Assembly (NCBI RefSeq): GCF_000143415.4
Contig: NW_003314363.1
Span: 124,001-188,000 of the forward strand
DNA length: 64,000 nucleotides
From: Selaginella moellendorffii
Taxonomy: Eukaryota; Streptophyta; Lycopodiopsida; Selaginellales; Selaginellaceae
Direction of reading: 5' to 3'
Below the pieces are notes generated by a model that was given only the letters and a program-made list of their open reading frames with translations, did not search any database and was not told where the DNA came from. Made by a program: the position numbers and the translations under genes. The stretch's first letter is position 1; every line of letters begins with the position of its first letter. Shown in pieces: positions 31,710 to 43,841 of this stretch.

Positions 31710-32810
31710 TGTAAGCCATAAATTTTTCCTTTTCGATTTGCCAACTTACCTCATCTATCTGTCCAACACTGCCTTGGCTTTTGCTAAGTTCCCTTGCCAA
31801 GATTCCCGCCTATGGTACCAGCTTCTACTTGGTCCTACTTGGTTTCAGCTACTTACTGCACGAGCAATAGAGTGTTAGCCATCCATTCACGGATTCTCAA
31901 ATCTCTCCCAATCCCCTTCCCCAGGTTAGACTGCACTTAAGGTTCGGCTACACTCCCCGCAAGCACAAGCAGCCAAGCACACTAAGCTTCCAGGTTCCTA
32001 ATATCCCTTGGTACCACAAGACTTGATCATAGGACCTTTTAAATCCCAAGTCTTGGGTGCAACACTTGCTTCGGGATGCGAGGGCGAAACACCATGGCCT
32101 AACGGCCTGGTATAGGTACCTCTACCCCCCCACATCCATCCCGAAGGAAAGGCCCAAGCCCCTCGGAAGGGCGAGGACCAATGAGCCACAAGGTACTCAA
32201 ATGGGGCACCACTCCACATGAGCCGGGAGCACCGCAATCGGTTTCCATTTCGGGAGTGGGAACTGCTCTTGAGCACTTCCTTGGATGGCCCCTCCGGCAC
32301 CAACCAAGTTCATGCTCACTCCCACCCAAGGCCCCTCGGTGCCAATCTCAACCTCAAGTCAGTTTGGAAGCCCCACTGGAGAGTTCCTTCAAAACTAGTT
32401 CCTGGACCTCACTATCCCTAGTATACTTTTGGAACCCCCTACAACTCCCCCCCCCCCGGGAGACGCACGTTTTGGGCTTTCACCCCTTAACCCGTATTAG
32501 TACTCGGACTCGATCTCGGACCCGACTTCGGATTCGGTCTCGAACTTGATCTCGAACTCGATCTCGGACCTGATCTCGGACTGGACTTTGGACTCGATCT
32601 CGGACCCGATTCTTGGATCTCGGACTTGGTCTTGAACTTGGTCTCTGAGTTGGCCTCGGACTCGATTCCGGACTCTATCTCGAACTCGGTCTTAGAGTCA
32701 GTTTTGGACTCGATCTCAGACTCGGTCCCATCCGATGAACTCTTTGTCATTTTGGTCATGCTTTCGGGGATCCTTTAGCCTACGACACCTCGAGGAGTTG
32801 GTTCCTTACA
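31710..32810 (-). repeat. Chromovirus 3' LTR (left)
   Basis: 1,101 bp. It contains an 11-C tract at about 32,447-32,457, the complement of the GGTGAAAGCCCAAA block, and a GAGTCC-like minisatellite (about 32,490-32,730). It is shorter than its partner mainly through fewer minisatellite units and a shorter C tract. Confidence 0.85.
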
Positions 32811-33248
32811 ACTCCACCACCCATAGAAGAAGTTTGATGCCCACATCAAACGTCTCTTTTTTATCCTACGATTTGTTGACCATGTCTGCGGGGGCATCCT
32901 CCCCACTTAGCGGTGTGCCTAAATTAGCCTCCTCGGCCAAGAGCCCATGACAACGGAATATAGATGTCCCTATACTCCTCACCCCACCACACCCTAGTAT
33001 AGGGTTGGGACTTGAACCTAGCCTTGCTTTACTAGGGGGTTGGGACTTGAACCCCGCTTTGCTTTATTAGGGGGTTGGGACTCGAACCCAACCTCCGTAG
33101 AATATGTTTACGGATTCGACATCCCCGCGGGGAGTCGGGCGTAGTTCCCTACGCTTAGTCGACCTAGCTAACCCATGCTAATTAGCTTACCTTCGGCGTG
33201 CCTTCGGGTCCCAACATATACCATTGCTCAACTTCACAAATTGATACT

Positions 33249-33560
33249 TTAATTGAACTTTGCATAAGTACATAGAGTTCTGCTTTGCAGAAATTCCTCC
33301 ACTAGATCTCGTGCGTTCGCTACATTCTCCTTTGGTTCCCATGTTGCTTTGCAGTGTGGAAATCCTTTCCACTTCACATGCAACTCTCTTACCTTGCGTC
33401 CTTGTCGTTTGCTCTTGCACGCATTGAGGATGGCCTCGACTTCGTATTCCTCTTCCCCTTGGATAACTTCAGGTAAGGGTCTTACTTGGTCTTTGCGAAG
33501 CGGATCCTCAAAATACGGCTTGAGTAAGTTCACGTGGAACACGGGGTGCATCTTCCCCAT
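33249..33560 (-). pseudogene. Integrase C-terminal chromodomain
   Basis: The frame begins MGKMHPVFHVNLLKPYF, the standard post-integrase motif, and then shows YEVEAILNACKSKRQGRK followed by LHVKWKGFPHCKATWEP, a chromodomain with its aromatic cage residues partly recognisable (Tyr, Trp, Trp). Chromodomains target chromovirus integration to particular histone marks. The segment is separated from the integrase core by frame breaks. Confidence 0.85.
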
Positions 33561-33678
33561 CTCTCAAGGAAGTCAGAGACAGTAAGCCACTTTACCGATT
33601 CGAGCCTCAATCTCATAAGGCCCCACGAACCTGCTTAAGGAACTCAAGATCAATTCATTTACAGGAATACATGCATTT

Positions 33679-34967
33679 TTACCTTTGGGTCAATTTTCGG
33701 CTGATCCCATTTGGTAGCCTGAGGTTCTTGGTGTTCAGCCACACCTTCTCCCCAACTTGGAACTCTACATCCCGGCGCTTCTGGTTTGTGTACTTGGTTT
33801 GCCTTTGTTGAGCCCCTTCCAAGGAATCCCTTACTAGATTCCAAATGTTGAGTCTTTCTGCCGTGAATACCTCCACTGCAGGTAACTCTCCATGATACTC
33901 GGCCATGTCGAGTTTCATAGGACCTTCAATAGCTGGCCCATTGATGACTTCCCATGGACTCACCCTGATGCTCGAATATGGTGAGTTATTATAACACATT
34001 TCCGCAAGTCCCAAATGATTTACCCAATCAGTTTGGTCTCCTGAGACATAGCATTGCAAATAATCCTCCAGCTGCCTATTCACCTTTTCCGTTTGTTCGT
34101 CTGTCAAGAAGTGTTAGTGCCATCAATCTTGACTTAATACCCATTACCTGTCTATAGGTGATAGGCTGTGCTGAATTTCAACTTGGTGCGATACTGTTTT
34201 AGGAGTGTCCTCCAGAACCTACTGGTGAAGATCTTATCTTGATCTGAGATAATCTCTTCTGGCCTTCCCCGCACTCGAACCACTTGTTCGAAGAACAGCT
34301 TCACCACACCTTCCGCATCCATTTCCATTGTGGTGGGTATGAAATGTGCCATCTTCGAAAATCGATCCACCACCACGAATATCGTATCAAACCCCTCGCT
34401 TGGGGGGAGTCCCGTGATGAAGTCCATCGTAAGACATTTCCACGAACGATCTGGAATTGGGATGCTTTGTAACAAGCCCCCACTAGCTTTAGTCACGGCT
34501 TTGACCTGCTGACATGTTGGGCATGTCTTTACATAGTCTTGGACGTCCTTAGCCATATCTGGCCAGTGGTACTTCCTCTTGAGTAAGCCCATTGTCTTGG
34601 GCACTCCACCGTGTCCCGCAAGAGGTCCGTCATGACACTCTTCTAAGGCTACGTTCCTTAGTTTCCCTTCTGGAACATACACCCTCGTTTGCTTGTAATA
34701 TATGAGTCCATTGCGTTTTGCATAGCCCGTTTTCTCTTCCGTTGGCAGCTTACCTCTTTGGTGAGCTTCCTGCGCCTCTAGATTCCTCAGCAACACTTCT
34801 TGTGCTAAACCATCGTTCTTATATGTAGTCCGCACATCATCCCAAAAGGTTGTTGTCATACTGGATATCGCCAACTTCAAGCTCGCTTTTCGACTTAGCA
34901 CATCTGCCACGATGGTGCTCTTCCCAAACTTGTATAGAATCTTGCAATCAAACTTAGCCAAAGCCAA
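33679..34967 (-). pseudogene. Integrase region of chromovirus pol
   Basis: Two open segments (34967-34152 and 34107-33679). The first carries the H2C2-type zinc region (HDGPLAGHGGVPKT ... CPTCQQVK) and the core Asp in LTMDFITGLPPSEGFD, then VVVDRFSKMAHFIPT. The second catalytic Asp lies in EEIISDQDKIFTSRFW. The third-acid region follows a stop/frame change as DEQTEKVNRQLEDYL. Otherwise ordinary Gypsy integrase sequence. Confidence 0.85.
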
Positions 34968-34968
34968 A

Positions 34969-36134
34969 TCAAACTTTGGCCCACCGACCTTGTTTTCCCT
35001 TCAGGTCGGGCTGTGACAAGAAGTGTTTCGTTGCCACATTGTCCGTGTAAACTTTGAAGTGTCTCCTAAGGTAGTGTTGCCACTCCTTGAGTGCCTTGAC
35101 CACCGCAAACAATTCCTTCTCATGGGCAGACCACTTCCGTTGAGCTTTGTCCAACTTCTTCGAGAAGAATGCTACTGGATGGTTGTCTTGCTTCAAAACT
35201 GCACCCAATGCAAAGTCTGAAGCATCTGTTTCTACCTCAAAGTCCTTACCAAAGTCTGGTAACGCCAACACGGAAGCCTTCCTCAACTTCCCCTTGAGGT
35301 AGACGAATGCCACTTTGCATTCCGCTGTCCATACCATCTTCCCTTTAAGGGCAAGGCTACTCTCGAATAGTGTCTGATAAACTTTCAATAGTAGTTGCAT
35401 AGCCCTAAGAATGCCCTTAACTCGTGTACATTCGATGGTTGCTCCCAATCCTAGATCGCTTGGACCTTCTCAGGGTCCACCTTGAGCCCGTCCTTGCCCA
35501 CCACATGCCCAAGAAACTTTACCTCTTGTTGGGCAAAGTCACATTTGCTCTCTTTAGCATACAGCTGGTGTTCCCTTAGTTTCTCAAACACCTTCGTCAA
35601 GTGTTTGGCATGCTCCTCTAGTGTTTTGCTATAGATTAGGATGTCGTCAATATAGACGACCACAAAGTGATCCAGATAGGGTACAAAGATATGGTTCATC
35701 AACGCCGAAAATGTTGCCAACGCATTACATAGCCCGAAGGGCATCACCAGAAACTCGAAGCTCCCATACCTCGTTCGACAGGTTGTCTTCTCGACATCTT
35801 CCTCTGCTACCCTGATCTGATAGTATCCTAACCTTAGGTCAATCCTCGAAAAGTATTTTGCCTTTCCCAACCTATCGAACAAGTCTTCAATCCTTGGCAA
35901 AGGGTACTTGTTCTTCTTTGTATACTTGTTGAGCAACCGATAGTCTATGCACATGTGAATAGATCCATCTTTCTTTTTCACAAATAGCACCGGCGCCCCA
36001 TACGGCGACTTGCTCAACTTAACATACCCTTTGTCCACCAACTCTTCTAGTTGGCGCTTAAGCTCCGCGAGTTTTTTTTCGTTCAAACGATAGGGGGGGA
36101 CAAACCACCGCCTCAGCACCCTCGACCAGCTCAA
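34969..36134 (-). pseudogene. Reverse transcriptase and RNase H of chromovirus pol
   Basis: RT lies at 36134-35451 with [47 protein letters not shown] and the catalytic [11 protein letters not shown]. RNase H at 35448-34969 has FEVETDASDFALGAVL, SKKLDKAQRKWSAHEKEL and VYTDN. A stop separates the two domains (about 35,449). The RT core looks intact, so disruption is recent or slight. Confidence 0.88.
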
Positions 36135-36720
36135 TCTTATGCTCTATCGGTCGTGCGGGGGGCAATCCCGCCGGTAGCTCCTCTGGCATGGTATCCTGGA
36201 ATTGGTCCAAGACCCGCTGGATCACTAAAGGTACTTCTTCTGTTCCTGTCTTTTTATCACTTCTCACCGAGAGTAAGCACAAAAATGCAACCTTGGTCCC
36301 TTTAGTGAGTTGTCCTCTCGTGAACACCAGGTTTAGGCACGAATCTTTGGCCTTGCATTGCACTACCTTTAGATCTTGGGCTTCCACCCTGGATCTTCTT
36401 CCTTGGGCATTCGCCAGTACCACAAGGTTCCTACCTTGTCCATGTAGGGCTACCATGAACCGATTGAACCAATCCATCCCGAAGATCACGTCAAATCCCG
36501 CCATGTCCAACACGGTGAAATCCATGTGTACTTTCCAAGTCCCTAATTTGACTCTCGTTTGTCAAAGTACCTCATCGGTGCTTTGGCTACCTTGAACAAA
36601 CTCTATAGTCTTTGGTTCGCCCAGCCACTGCACCGTTAGTCCAGCTTGCTAGACTATGTCTGCAGCCACAAAATTATCCGAAGCACTCGTGTTAATAAGG
36701 ATCTTAACAAAGCTACCTCC
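36058..36720 (-). pseudogene. Retropepsin-like protease region, active-site Asp changed
   Basis: The frame around 36,666-36,702 reads ILINTSASDNFV where Gypsy proteases usually have a D-S/T-G-A core, so the catalytic Asp is Asn (codon at 36691-36693) and the Gly is Ser. The flap/C-terminal part continues as DMAGFDVIFGMDWFNRF. Frame breaks separate it from gag and RT. Confidence 0.65.
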
Positions 36721-36773
36721 GAGCTTCCCTCGGAGGTTAGTAGATGTCGCGAACGACTCTCTACCAAAGTTGC

Positions 36774-38042
36774 TTATGTAATGAGGAACTTTGAGCTAGG
36801 GACTGGATCACATACCTCAATTTGGACTTCACCCGACTTAATGACTATATTGGCTCTGGCCTTCTTCGGGTAGGGACATTCCTTCGTAAAATGTCCCGTT
36901 TCACCGGAGTTGTAGCATACGTTGTTTCCCACGCTGCTAAATGACTTGACCTTCTTATCCGTGGGTTTGTCTCTTTTTGCTTGACTCCCCCACGTACTTG
37001 CTCGCTGGCCACCGAATTTGCCTTTTTGGAACCCTGAGGACTCATTCTTAGAGAAACTCTTCTTGAATTTCCCTTTGCTATATGTTCCCCTTGGTTTGGC
37101 CCCTTTGCTAAACGTGGACCCTAACCCCGTCATGTTCCCCTTTCGTAGGTTGTTGTTGAAATGCACCTTGATAGCCGCATCCAACGCTTCTTTGTAATTG
37201 GTCGGGTTCCAACGCATCACCTCACCGCGAGCCTAGGGTTGCAAGCTTGATATGAAAGCATGGAACGCATCAATATCCCCTATATCCGTGACCAGTATCC
37301 TCTTTGCCATAAATCCATTCACATACTCTTGAATGGTTCTGGTCTACTTCAGCCTACTCAACTCATCCCTTAGGTGCAGAGTGGCATTTGGAGGAACGTA
37401 TGTCGCACGGATCCTCGCCTTCATCATTTCCCAAGTGGCCATCAGTCCTTTGTTAGCCTCCGTTGTTTTCCACAAAGACTTGGCATTATCTGCCAAGTAT
37501 AGTTTTGCACATGGGACCTTCTCCGAGCTTGGTAACCGCAACGCTCAGAAGTAGTCCTCCATATCATAAAACCAATCTTCCACCACCTTATAGTCATTCA
37601 CTCCCTTGAAGACCGGTGGGGGCTTTGGTTTGTACTTGGGAACAGCTTGAGGGATTGATTCCATTTCGGTCTATTCGACCTTGTTTGGTTCTGCCTTAGT
37701 CCCTACCGAAGGGTCCGCACCTTCTGCGCTGCCAGCATCCGCAATCTTTCGCTTTTTCTTCCGCTTCTCATCATGCTTTAGTTTGCGTACAAGAGTCTTC
37801 AACAGGGCATTGGTCTGTGCCAACTTTCCTTCTAGAACGTCCAATCAAGCCTTGGAAGACCGAACCTCACCACCAGACTCTTGTTTAGAAGTTTCCTCAC
37901 TGGAGTCCTCCTCATGCAAGGATTCCTCATCCATAGCCTCTTGTTCGACCAGAGGCTCCAGCTCGGGTAGAGGTTCTGTCTTTGCCTTGGTTCGTTTAGG
38001 CCCGCCTTTCCCATCTCCCAGCAATCCGCCTCTATCCTTCAC
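36774..38042 (-). pseudogene. Gag region of chromovirus, damaged zinc knuckle
   Basis: Three open pieces (38042-37845, 37541-37344, 37220-36774) make up gag. The first is acidic, the second has LYLADNAKSLWKTTEANKG and the third is Lys/Ser/Gly-rich and ends in CYNSGETGHFTKECP. The CCHC knuckle has lost its second Cys (CYNS instead of CYNC). Breaks make it non-functional. Confidence 0.75.
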
Positions 38043-38073
38043 TAGAACTAAAGAAAACGCTCCGATACCAAAT

Positions 38074-39280
38074 TGTAAACCACAAGTTTTTCCTTTCCAA
38101 TTTGCTAGCTTACCTCGTCTATCCGTTCAACACTGCCTTGGCTTTTGCTAAGTTCCCTCACCAAGGTTCCCACTTATGGTACCAGCTCCTACTTGGTCCT
38201 ACTTGGTTTCAGCTACTCACTGCACAAGCAACAAAGTGTTAGCCATCCATCCACGGATTCTCAAATCTCTCCCAATCCCCTCCCCAGGTTAGACTGAACT
38301 TAAGGTTCGGTTACACTCCCCGCAAGCACAAGCAGCCAAGCACACCAAGCTTCCAGGTTCCTAACATCCCTTAGTACCACAAGACTTGATCATGGGACCC
38401 TTTAAATCCCAAGTCTTGGGTGCAACACTTGCTTCGGGATGCGGGGGTGAAACATTGTGGCCTAACAGCCCGGTATGGGTACCTCTACCCCCCCACATCC
38501 ATCCCGAAGGCCCAAGCCCCTCGGAAGGGCGAGGACCAATGAGCCACAAGGTACTCAAGTGGGGCACCACTCCACATGAGCCGGGAGCACCGCAATCGGT
38601 TTCCCTTTCGAGAGTGGGAGCTGCTCTTGAGCACTTCCTTGGATGGCCCCTCCGGCACCAACCAAGTTCATGCTCACTCCCACCCAAGGCCCTTTGGTCC
38701 CAGTCTCAACCTCAAGTCAATTTGGAAGCCCCATTGGAGAGTTCCTTCAAAACTGGTTCCTAGACCTCACTATCCCTACTATACTTTTGGAACCCCCTGC
38801 AGCCCCCCCCCCCCCCCCCCCCCTAGAAATTCGCACGAGTTTGCGGCTTGCGACCCCTTGACTTCCGTGGTCGTGAGCCGGACTTGGTCTCGGGCTCAAT
38901 CTCAGACTCGATCTTAGACTTGACTTCGGATTCAGTCTCGAACTCGATCTCGAACTCGATCTCGGACCCGATCTCGGACTCGACTTCAGACTCGACTTCG
39001 GACTCGATCTCGGACCCGATCTCGGACTCGACTTCAAACTCGACTTCGGACTCGAACTCAGACCCGATTCTCGGATCTCGGACTCGATCTTGAACTCAGT
39101 CTCGAACTCGGCCTCCGAGTCGGCCTCGAACTCGATTCCGGACTCTATCTCGAACTTGGTCTTAGAGTCGGTCTTAGACTCGATCTCAGACTCAGTCCCA
39201 TCCAATGAACTCTTTGTCATTTTGGTCATGCTTTCTGGGATTCTTTAGCCTACAACACCTCGAGGAGTTGGTTCCTTACA
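38074..39280 (-). repeat. Chromovirus 5' LTR (right)
   Basis: 1,207 bp, highly similar to the left LTR. It has a 21-C tract at 38,803-38,823 and a longer GAGTCC-type minisatellite (about 38,880-39,190). It borders the PBS on its inner (left) side. Confidence 0.85.
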
Positions 39281-41797
39281 GTGACCTCCCGGGAAGTCCA
39301 AATTTAGGAGCTTATAGGTAAACTAGAAGTTGGACCAAGATGCGGTTTTGTATCCATAAGGAATACTTGCCGGATGATCTTGGTCTAAGACTTCGTGCGG
39401 AGTTATGATGGTTAAAGTAGCGAGAGGACCTCATGCATTACGTTAATGCGTTTGCTCAGAAGCACATTATGATTGCAAATATGAGTGACAAAGATTCTCA
39501 AAGTTATTTCTTGATAGGTTTAAGTTCACTTTCTTGTAATGAGATTTTGAAGTTTAAGCCTAAGACGTACTTGGAGTGTAAGGAGGCAGCACAGCAAGTT
39601 GCCTTTAGTCACTCGCTCATGGAACAATATCAGCAGCCGTATGTTGACACCTCGAACAAGAATAAGAATTCTATGAATAAACAAGGTGATTGGAAACAGA
39701 GGGTGGAAGGTAGGTTCCGCCTTGAAGGCTCACAAGCAACAGTTAACAAAGATGGTGGTGGTTGGAGACCACCAGCAGCTTCTTCTAGTCCTAGGCCCTC
39801 TATTCCTCCTCCTGGTGGATACAAGCAATAGCAACATGCAAAACCTACTCCTAGCGGAACGGGTAGTGTGGGTCATTGCTTCCATTGTGGAGAGTCAAGA
39901 CATAGGTCCTCGGAATGTCCCAACAAGCATAAGATAAAGTCTCGTGTTAATGTCATGAGGGAAGATGGTGGTGGTGAAGCTGAAGGGGTTGACAAGTTGG
40001 TCAATGCAGACTATGAAGAAGAGGAGGTGAGTGACTTTCATTGCTTTCCTCAAGTTTTTCTCACAATCAATGCAAACCTGATCCGTCGATGTATCTAGTA
40101 GGTTTTGTCCGCAGACACCGAATTCTAGTGATGATTGATATGGGAGCTACGCACAACGTGATATCCAAAGACTTAGTTAAATTGTTAGGATTAAATGCTG
40201 AGCAAATGTCGCCTATGCACTTCTGATTTGTAAAAGGTGGGCAAGTAACTAGAAAGTTTGTGAGTGATGTTCCAATAAAGATATCCAAGTGGAAAGAAAG
40301 AGTGGACTTGGTAGTGTTGAAGATACCAGATTTTCAAATGGTGTTTGGTATGGATTTCTTCAACAAATATGTTAAAGGGATTTATGGTGTTGGACAAAGT
40401 CGTATCACATTGAAGTCAGAAGGACATCCTGATGTGTACTTTCAGTTGCAAAAGCGTTCCTCAAAGGATTGGGATGCTAAGCTCCTAGCTGCAAGAGCCG
40501 CTCAAAAAGTAGTTAAGAAGGGATGTTAGACTTTTTGGGTTCAAATGATGGAAGCTGAGAGTGTTGGTGACTCAATTCGAATTGGCAATGGAGTTGATCC
40601 TGTACCAAAGAAGATATTGGAGTTGTTAGCATGAAATCAAGATATCTTTCTGAACGGGCAAGTTGAACTTGCTCTGGAGTACTACTCTGCCCTGAGAGCT
40701 TGTACCACCATTCAACCCAATGATCGGTACCACCTATGAAAGCTCCATATTAATTGAACATCAAGGAGATGGTTGAAATCAAAAAGCAATTCACAGAGCT
40801 TCTTGACAAAGGTCATATCTGACCAAGCAAGTCACCTTATGGAGCACCGGTCCTTTTTGTTATGAAAAAGGATGGAACCATGAGGATGTGTATTGACTAT
40901 CGGGTAATCAACAAGATCACGGTCAAGAATAGTTATCCTTTGCCTCGCATTGATAACTTGTTTGACCAGCTCTTAAAGGCTAAGTATTTTACACGACTTG
41001 ATTTGCGGTCTGGGTATCATCAGATACGGGTGGCAGATCAAGATGTGGAGAAAACAGCCTTTAAGACTTAGTATGGATCTTATGAGTTCCTTGTCATACC
41101 GTTTGGGTTATGCAATGCCCCGGCAACGTTCAACACTATAATGGATAGAATATTCAGAGATTATCTAGACACATTTGTTGTCCTATATATCGACGATATT
41201 CTAGTCTTTAGTGAAATGTTGGAGGATCATTTGAAACACTTGGAGCTGATGTTTCAAAAGTTCCACGAACACAAACTGTATATTAAGGAAAGTAAATGCG
41301 CTTTTGGACAATTGTGCATAAACTTTCTCGGACATATAGTTGGTGGTGGTGTAATTGAGGTGGATCCAAAAAAGGTGGAAGCGGTGAAGTCTTGGGAAGT
41401 CCTGACCACTGTATCAGATGTTCGTTTCTTTCTCGGTTTGGCGGGATACTATTGCAAGTTTGTCCACAATTTTGTAAAAATTGCTCTTCTATTGACTGAG
41501 TTGACGAAGAGTAGTATTCCGTTTCATTAGACACCAGCTTATCAGCATGTTTTTGTATGGTTGAAGGAGATCTTGACTACGGTTCTTGTTCTCAAGATCC
41601 TAGATCTTAATAAACCCTTCGAAGTGCATTGTGATATATTTGGCTATGCTATTGGTGCCGGATTGGAAGTGCATTGTGATGCATCTAGCTATGCTATTAG
41701 AAATATAAACATTTTATCCATGGATGAAGGTATCCACCATGGGACTGTAGTACGGGTGGATGATTAATTACCTCACATAGAAGACTAAATACCAAAT
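39281..41797 (+). pseudogene. Continuation of the older Gypsy element: gag, protease, RT, partial RNase H
   Basis: After the nested insertion, gag resumes (NAFAQKHIMIANMSDKDSQ) with an intact CCHC knuckle, CFHCGESRHRSSEC, at about 39,874-39,915. The protease follows with VMIDMGATHNVISKD, where the usual Ser/Thr of the D-S/T-G triplet is Met, and MVFGMDFFNKYV. RT spans about 40,840-41,540 with [28 protein letters not shown] and FLGLAGYYCKFV; stops occur in several places. RNase H starts near 41,561 but is cut short and contains a small duplication. No integrase is present, so the 3' part of pol was deleted before the LTR at 41,798. Confidence 0.8.
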
Positions 41798-42922
41798 GTA
41801 GCGCACATTTATCAATCCCTCTTGTTCAAGTGTTAGTAAATTGAACTTTGCATCTGTACTTGGTTAGACAAGCATAAGGAAGGAATTCGTAAGTGTCTAT
41901 TTAGCCAATCATACTTGGCCCGGCTTGTTAGTTCTCTTTTGCTCTGTCTTGCATTGGCTTGACAAGAACCCTTGCGTATTGAGATTAGTCCCTTAATATT
42001 GTTGGATGATAGTTTATTGTGTTTACCAAACACCCTCGCTATCATGCCCTTTGTGTTAGTCTCATTTCGGTCCCAAATGTTAATTATGGAAAGTGTCTAA
42101 ATTTGCTCATTTGGCATATCTATGGAATGTAGAGATTGTTCTGAACACAATGGTGTTCGTCCCATGTCTAAATTCGCAATCTAATGACATTCCATATTTA
42201 GTAAATTTTGAGTTTATCTCAGAGATTAACTCCTGATACTAAGGGAGGCTTGGGGTGAAAAGCCCAAAGCGTGTATTCCTCAAGGGNNNNNNNNNNNNNN
42301 NNNNNNNNNNNNNNNNNNNNNNNNNNNNNNNNNNNNNNNNNNNNNNNNNNNNNNNNNNNNNNNNNNNNNNNNNNNNNNNNNNNNNNGGTTCCAAATGTAT
42401 AGTAAGGATAGTGGGTAGGTTGAGCAAGGTTGACCAACTTGAGGCATAGTCTAGCTCCCGCTTGCATGGCTGTCCTTATTTTGCGTCTGCCTTGGGTCTA
42501 AGCCCAAGTTCCATTCCATGCTAGCTAGTGGAGTACCCATATCCTTGCGTTAGGCCACCGGTATGTTAAAATAGTGCCAGACTCCGTTTGGCTCTGTTTT
42601 GCATACTGGTCCTGGCATTGGGATGTTGTTGCTCCAAAATTGTTCCAAATCGCTTCAGGCTCCTGTCCCTTCGCTCTTTGGGCTGTATGCTTGATGGTCC
42701 AATTTCGTCACTCCTTGGCTCCATGCTTGGGAGTTTGGCACCATTCCTTCGTTCAGTGGCCCAAGGCTCTGAACCTCGGGTTCCACACCACTGTCCTATG
42801 GACATGTGGCATTTGACATGTGGTATATGACATGTGGCACATGGAAGGTTTAGGTTCCGCTTCGTGGTGTTATCCTATGGTAAATCACCATAGGATAAAA
42901 GGTAAAAACGATGTGCGTTACA
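41798..42922 (+). repeat. LTR related to 29,978-30,889, containing an assembly gap
   Basis: Begins TGTAGCGCACATTTATCAATC and ends GCGTTACA; TGGTATTAGAG (PBS) follows at about 42,925. The first part (to 42,286) matches the first half of the 29,978 LTR with a deletion of about 80 bp at its start; the second (42,387 on) matches the second half less well. A perfect 11-bp inverted repeat around a 5-nt loop sits at 42,871-42,897. The 100-N gap splits the LTR. Confidence 0.7.
42287..42386. other. Assembly gap of 100 N
   Basis: A run of exactly 100 N, a conventional placeholder, so its true length is unknown. By comparison with related LTRs it occupies the position of a long G tract directly before GGTTCCAAA. 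Confidence 0.95.
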
Positions 42923-43841
42923 TTTGGTATTAGAGAATATGTCTCAACAAATACTATTCAATGAGATTGGGCAATTAGTCTCATTGCATATGCAGAGATG
43001 AAAATGATAATCCAAGTGGGTATACATTTGGGTGCAAAGACTTCACAATTATTCCTTAGGTATGGATTTGGTTACCTTTTTGTACTATAATAATGTGAGC
43101 TTGCTCTTGGGCTCATAAGATAGAAACATTAACTCTTCTTTTCATAAAACTAGCATAGTCTACGACTAAATCACTTTTCAAGGAAAAGCTAAAGCTCAAA
43201 ACCCTAAAAAAATAATCTCATCTAGAACACAACTAACTCAAACTTGCCGCTCAATTCATTTGAACGTCAACATAGTTGCTAACTAGCAAATGTGCAAATA
43301 CTAATAACACAAAGCCACAACCAAATCATCAACACTATCTCTATTAAGACTAATGAAACTCAATATCAATTTTAAGGATAAACATCTCATCTCACTTGAA
43401 TCTCAATATCAATAATATCAATGACAAGGCATCACTTCAATACTATCAACACCATAATAAAGCTAAAAGAAAGCAAGAGTGAATCACCACTCAAAACTCT
43501 TTAACAACCAAACTAACCAAAGTTGAAGATATTATATTTAGTATCTGAGATCAATCCTTCAACAATACTCAGGTACATATAACACATCATCAAGGAGTGA
43601 TTCACCACATCCAAGACTTAATGAAATCCAACACCATAAATGAAACACAACCAAATGATATCAACAGAGGTAGAATTAACATACGAATATGGAAAACCTA
43701 TGTAAGTCTAATGACACGATCCTCCGCAACACATCCGGTAAAGCAAGTCTATCACTGCTAAATCTTCATTGAGTGAAGCAAGTGTCAACAGTCCTCAATG
43801 AAGCCTACAAGAAATCACTAGTTGCAAAGTAGCCAACAATC
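42923..43841 (+). mobile_element. Non-coding internal domain following the LTR (interrupted by nested element)
   Basis: Starts with a PBS-like TGGTATTAGAG, then ~900 bp that is A/C-rich and strongly depleted of G on the + strand, without ORFs. It ends at the target-site copy CAATC (43837-43841) and resumes for only ~45 bp after 51,357. A same-length copy exists at 51,937-52,855. Confidence 0.6.

Larger units (their letters stand above)
31710..39280 (-). mobile_element. Ty3/Gypsy chromovirus, complete structure, nested insertion
   Basis: A 7,571-bp element in minus orientation flanked by the 5-bp duplication GTGAC (31705-31709 and 39281-39285). LTRs are 31710-32810 and 38074-39280; both start TGTAA and end TTACA on the + strand. 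The PBS (complement of TCCGATACCAAAT) abuts the right LTR at about 38,060-38,073, and the polypurine tract (complement of CTCCACCACCCATAG) abuts the left LTR at 32,811. Between them gag, protease, RT, RNase H, integrase and a chromodomain can be followed in order, all with breaks. It inserted into an older Gypsy element. Confidence 0.9.
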
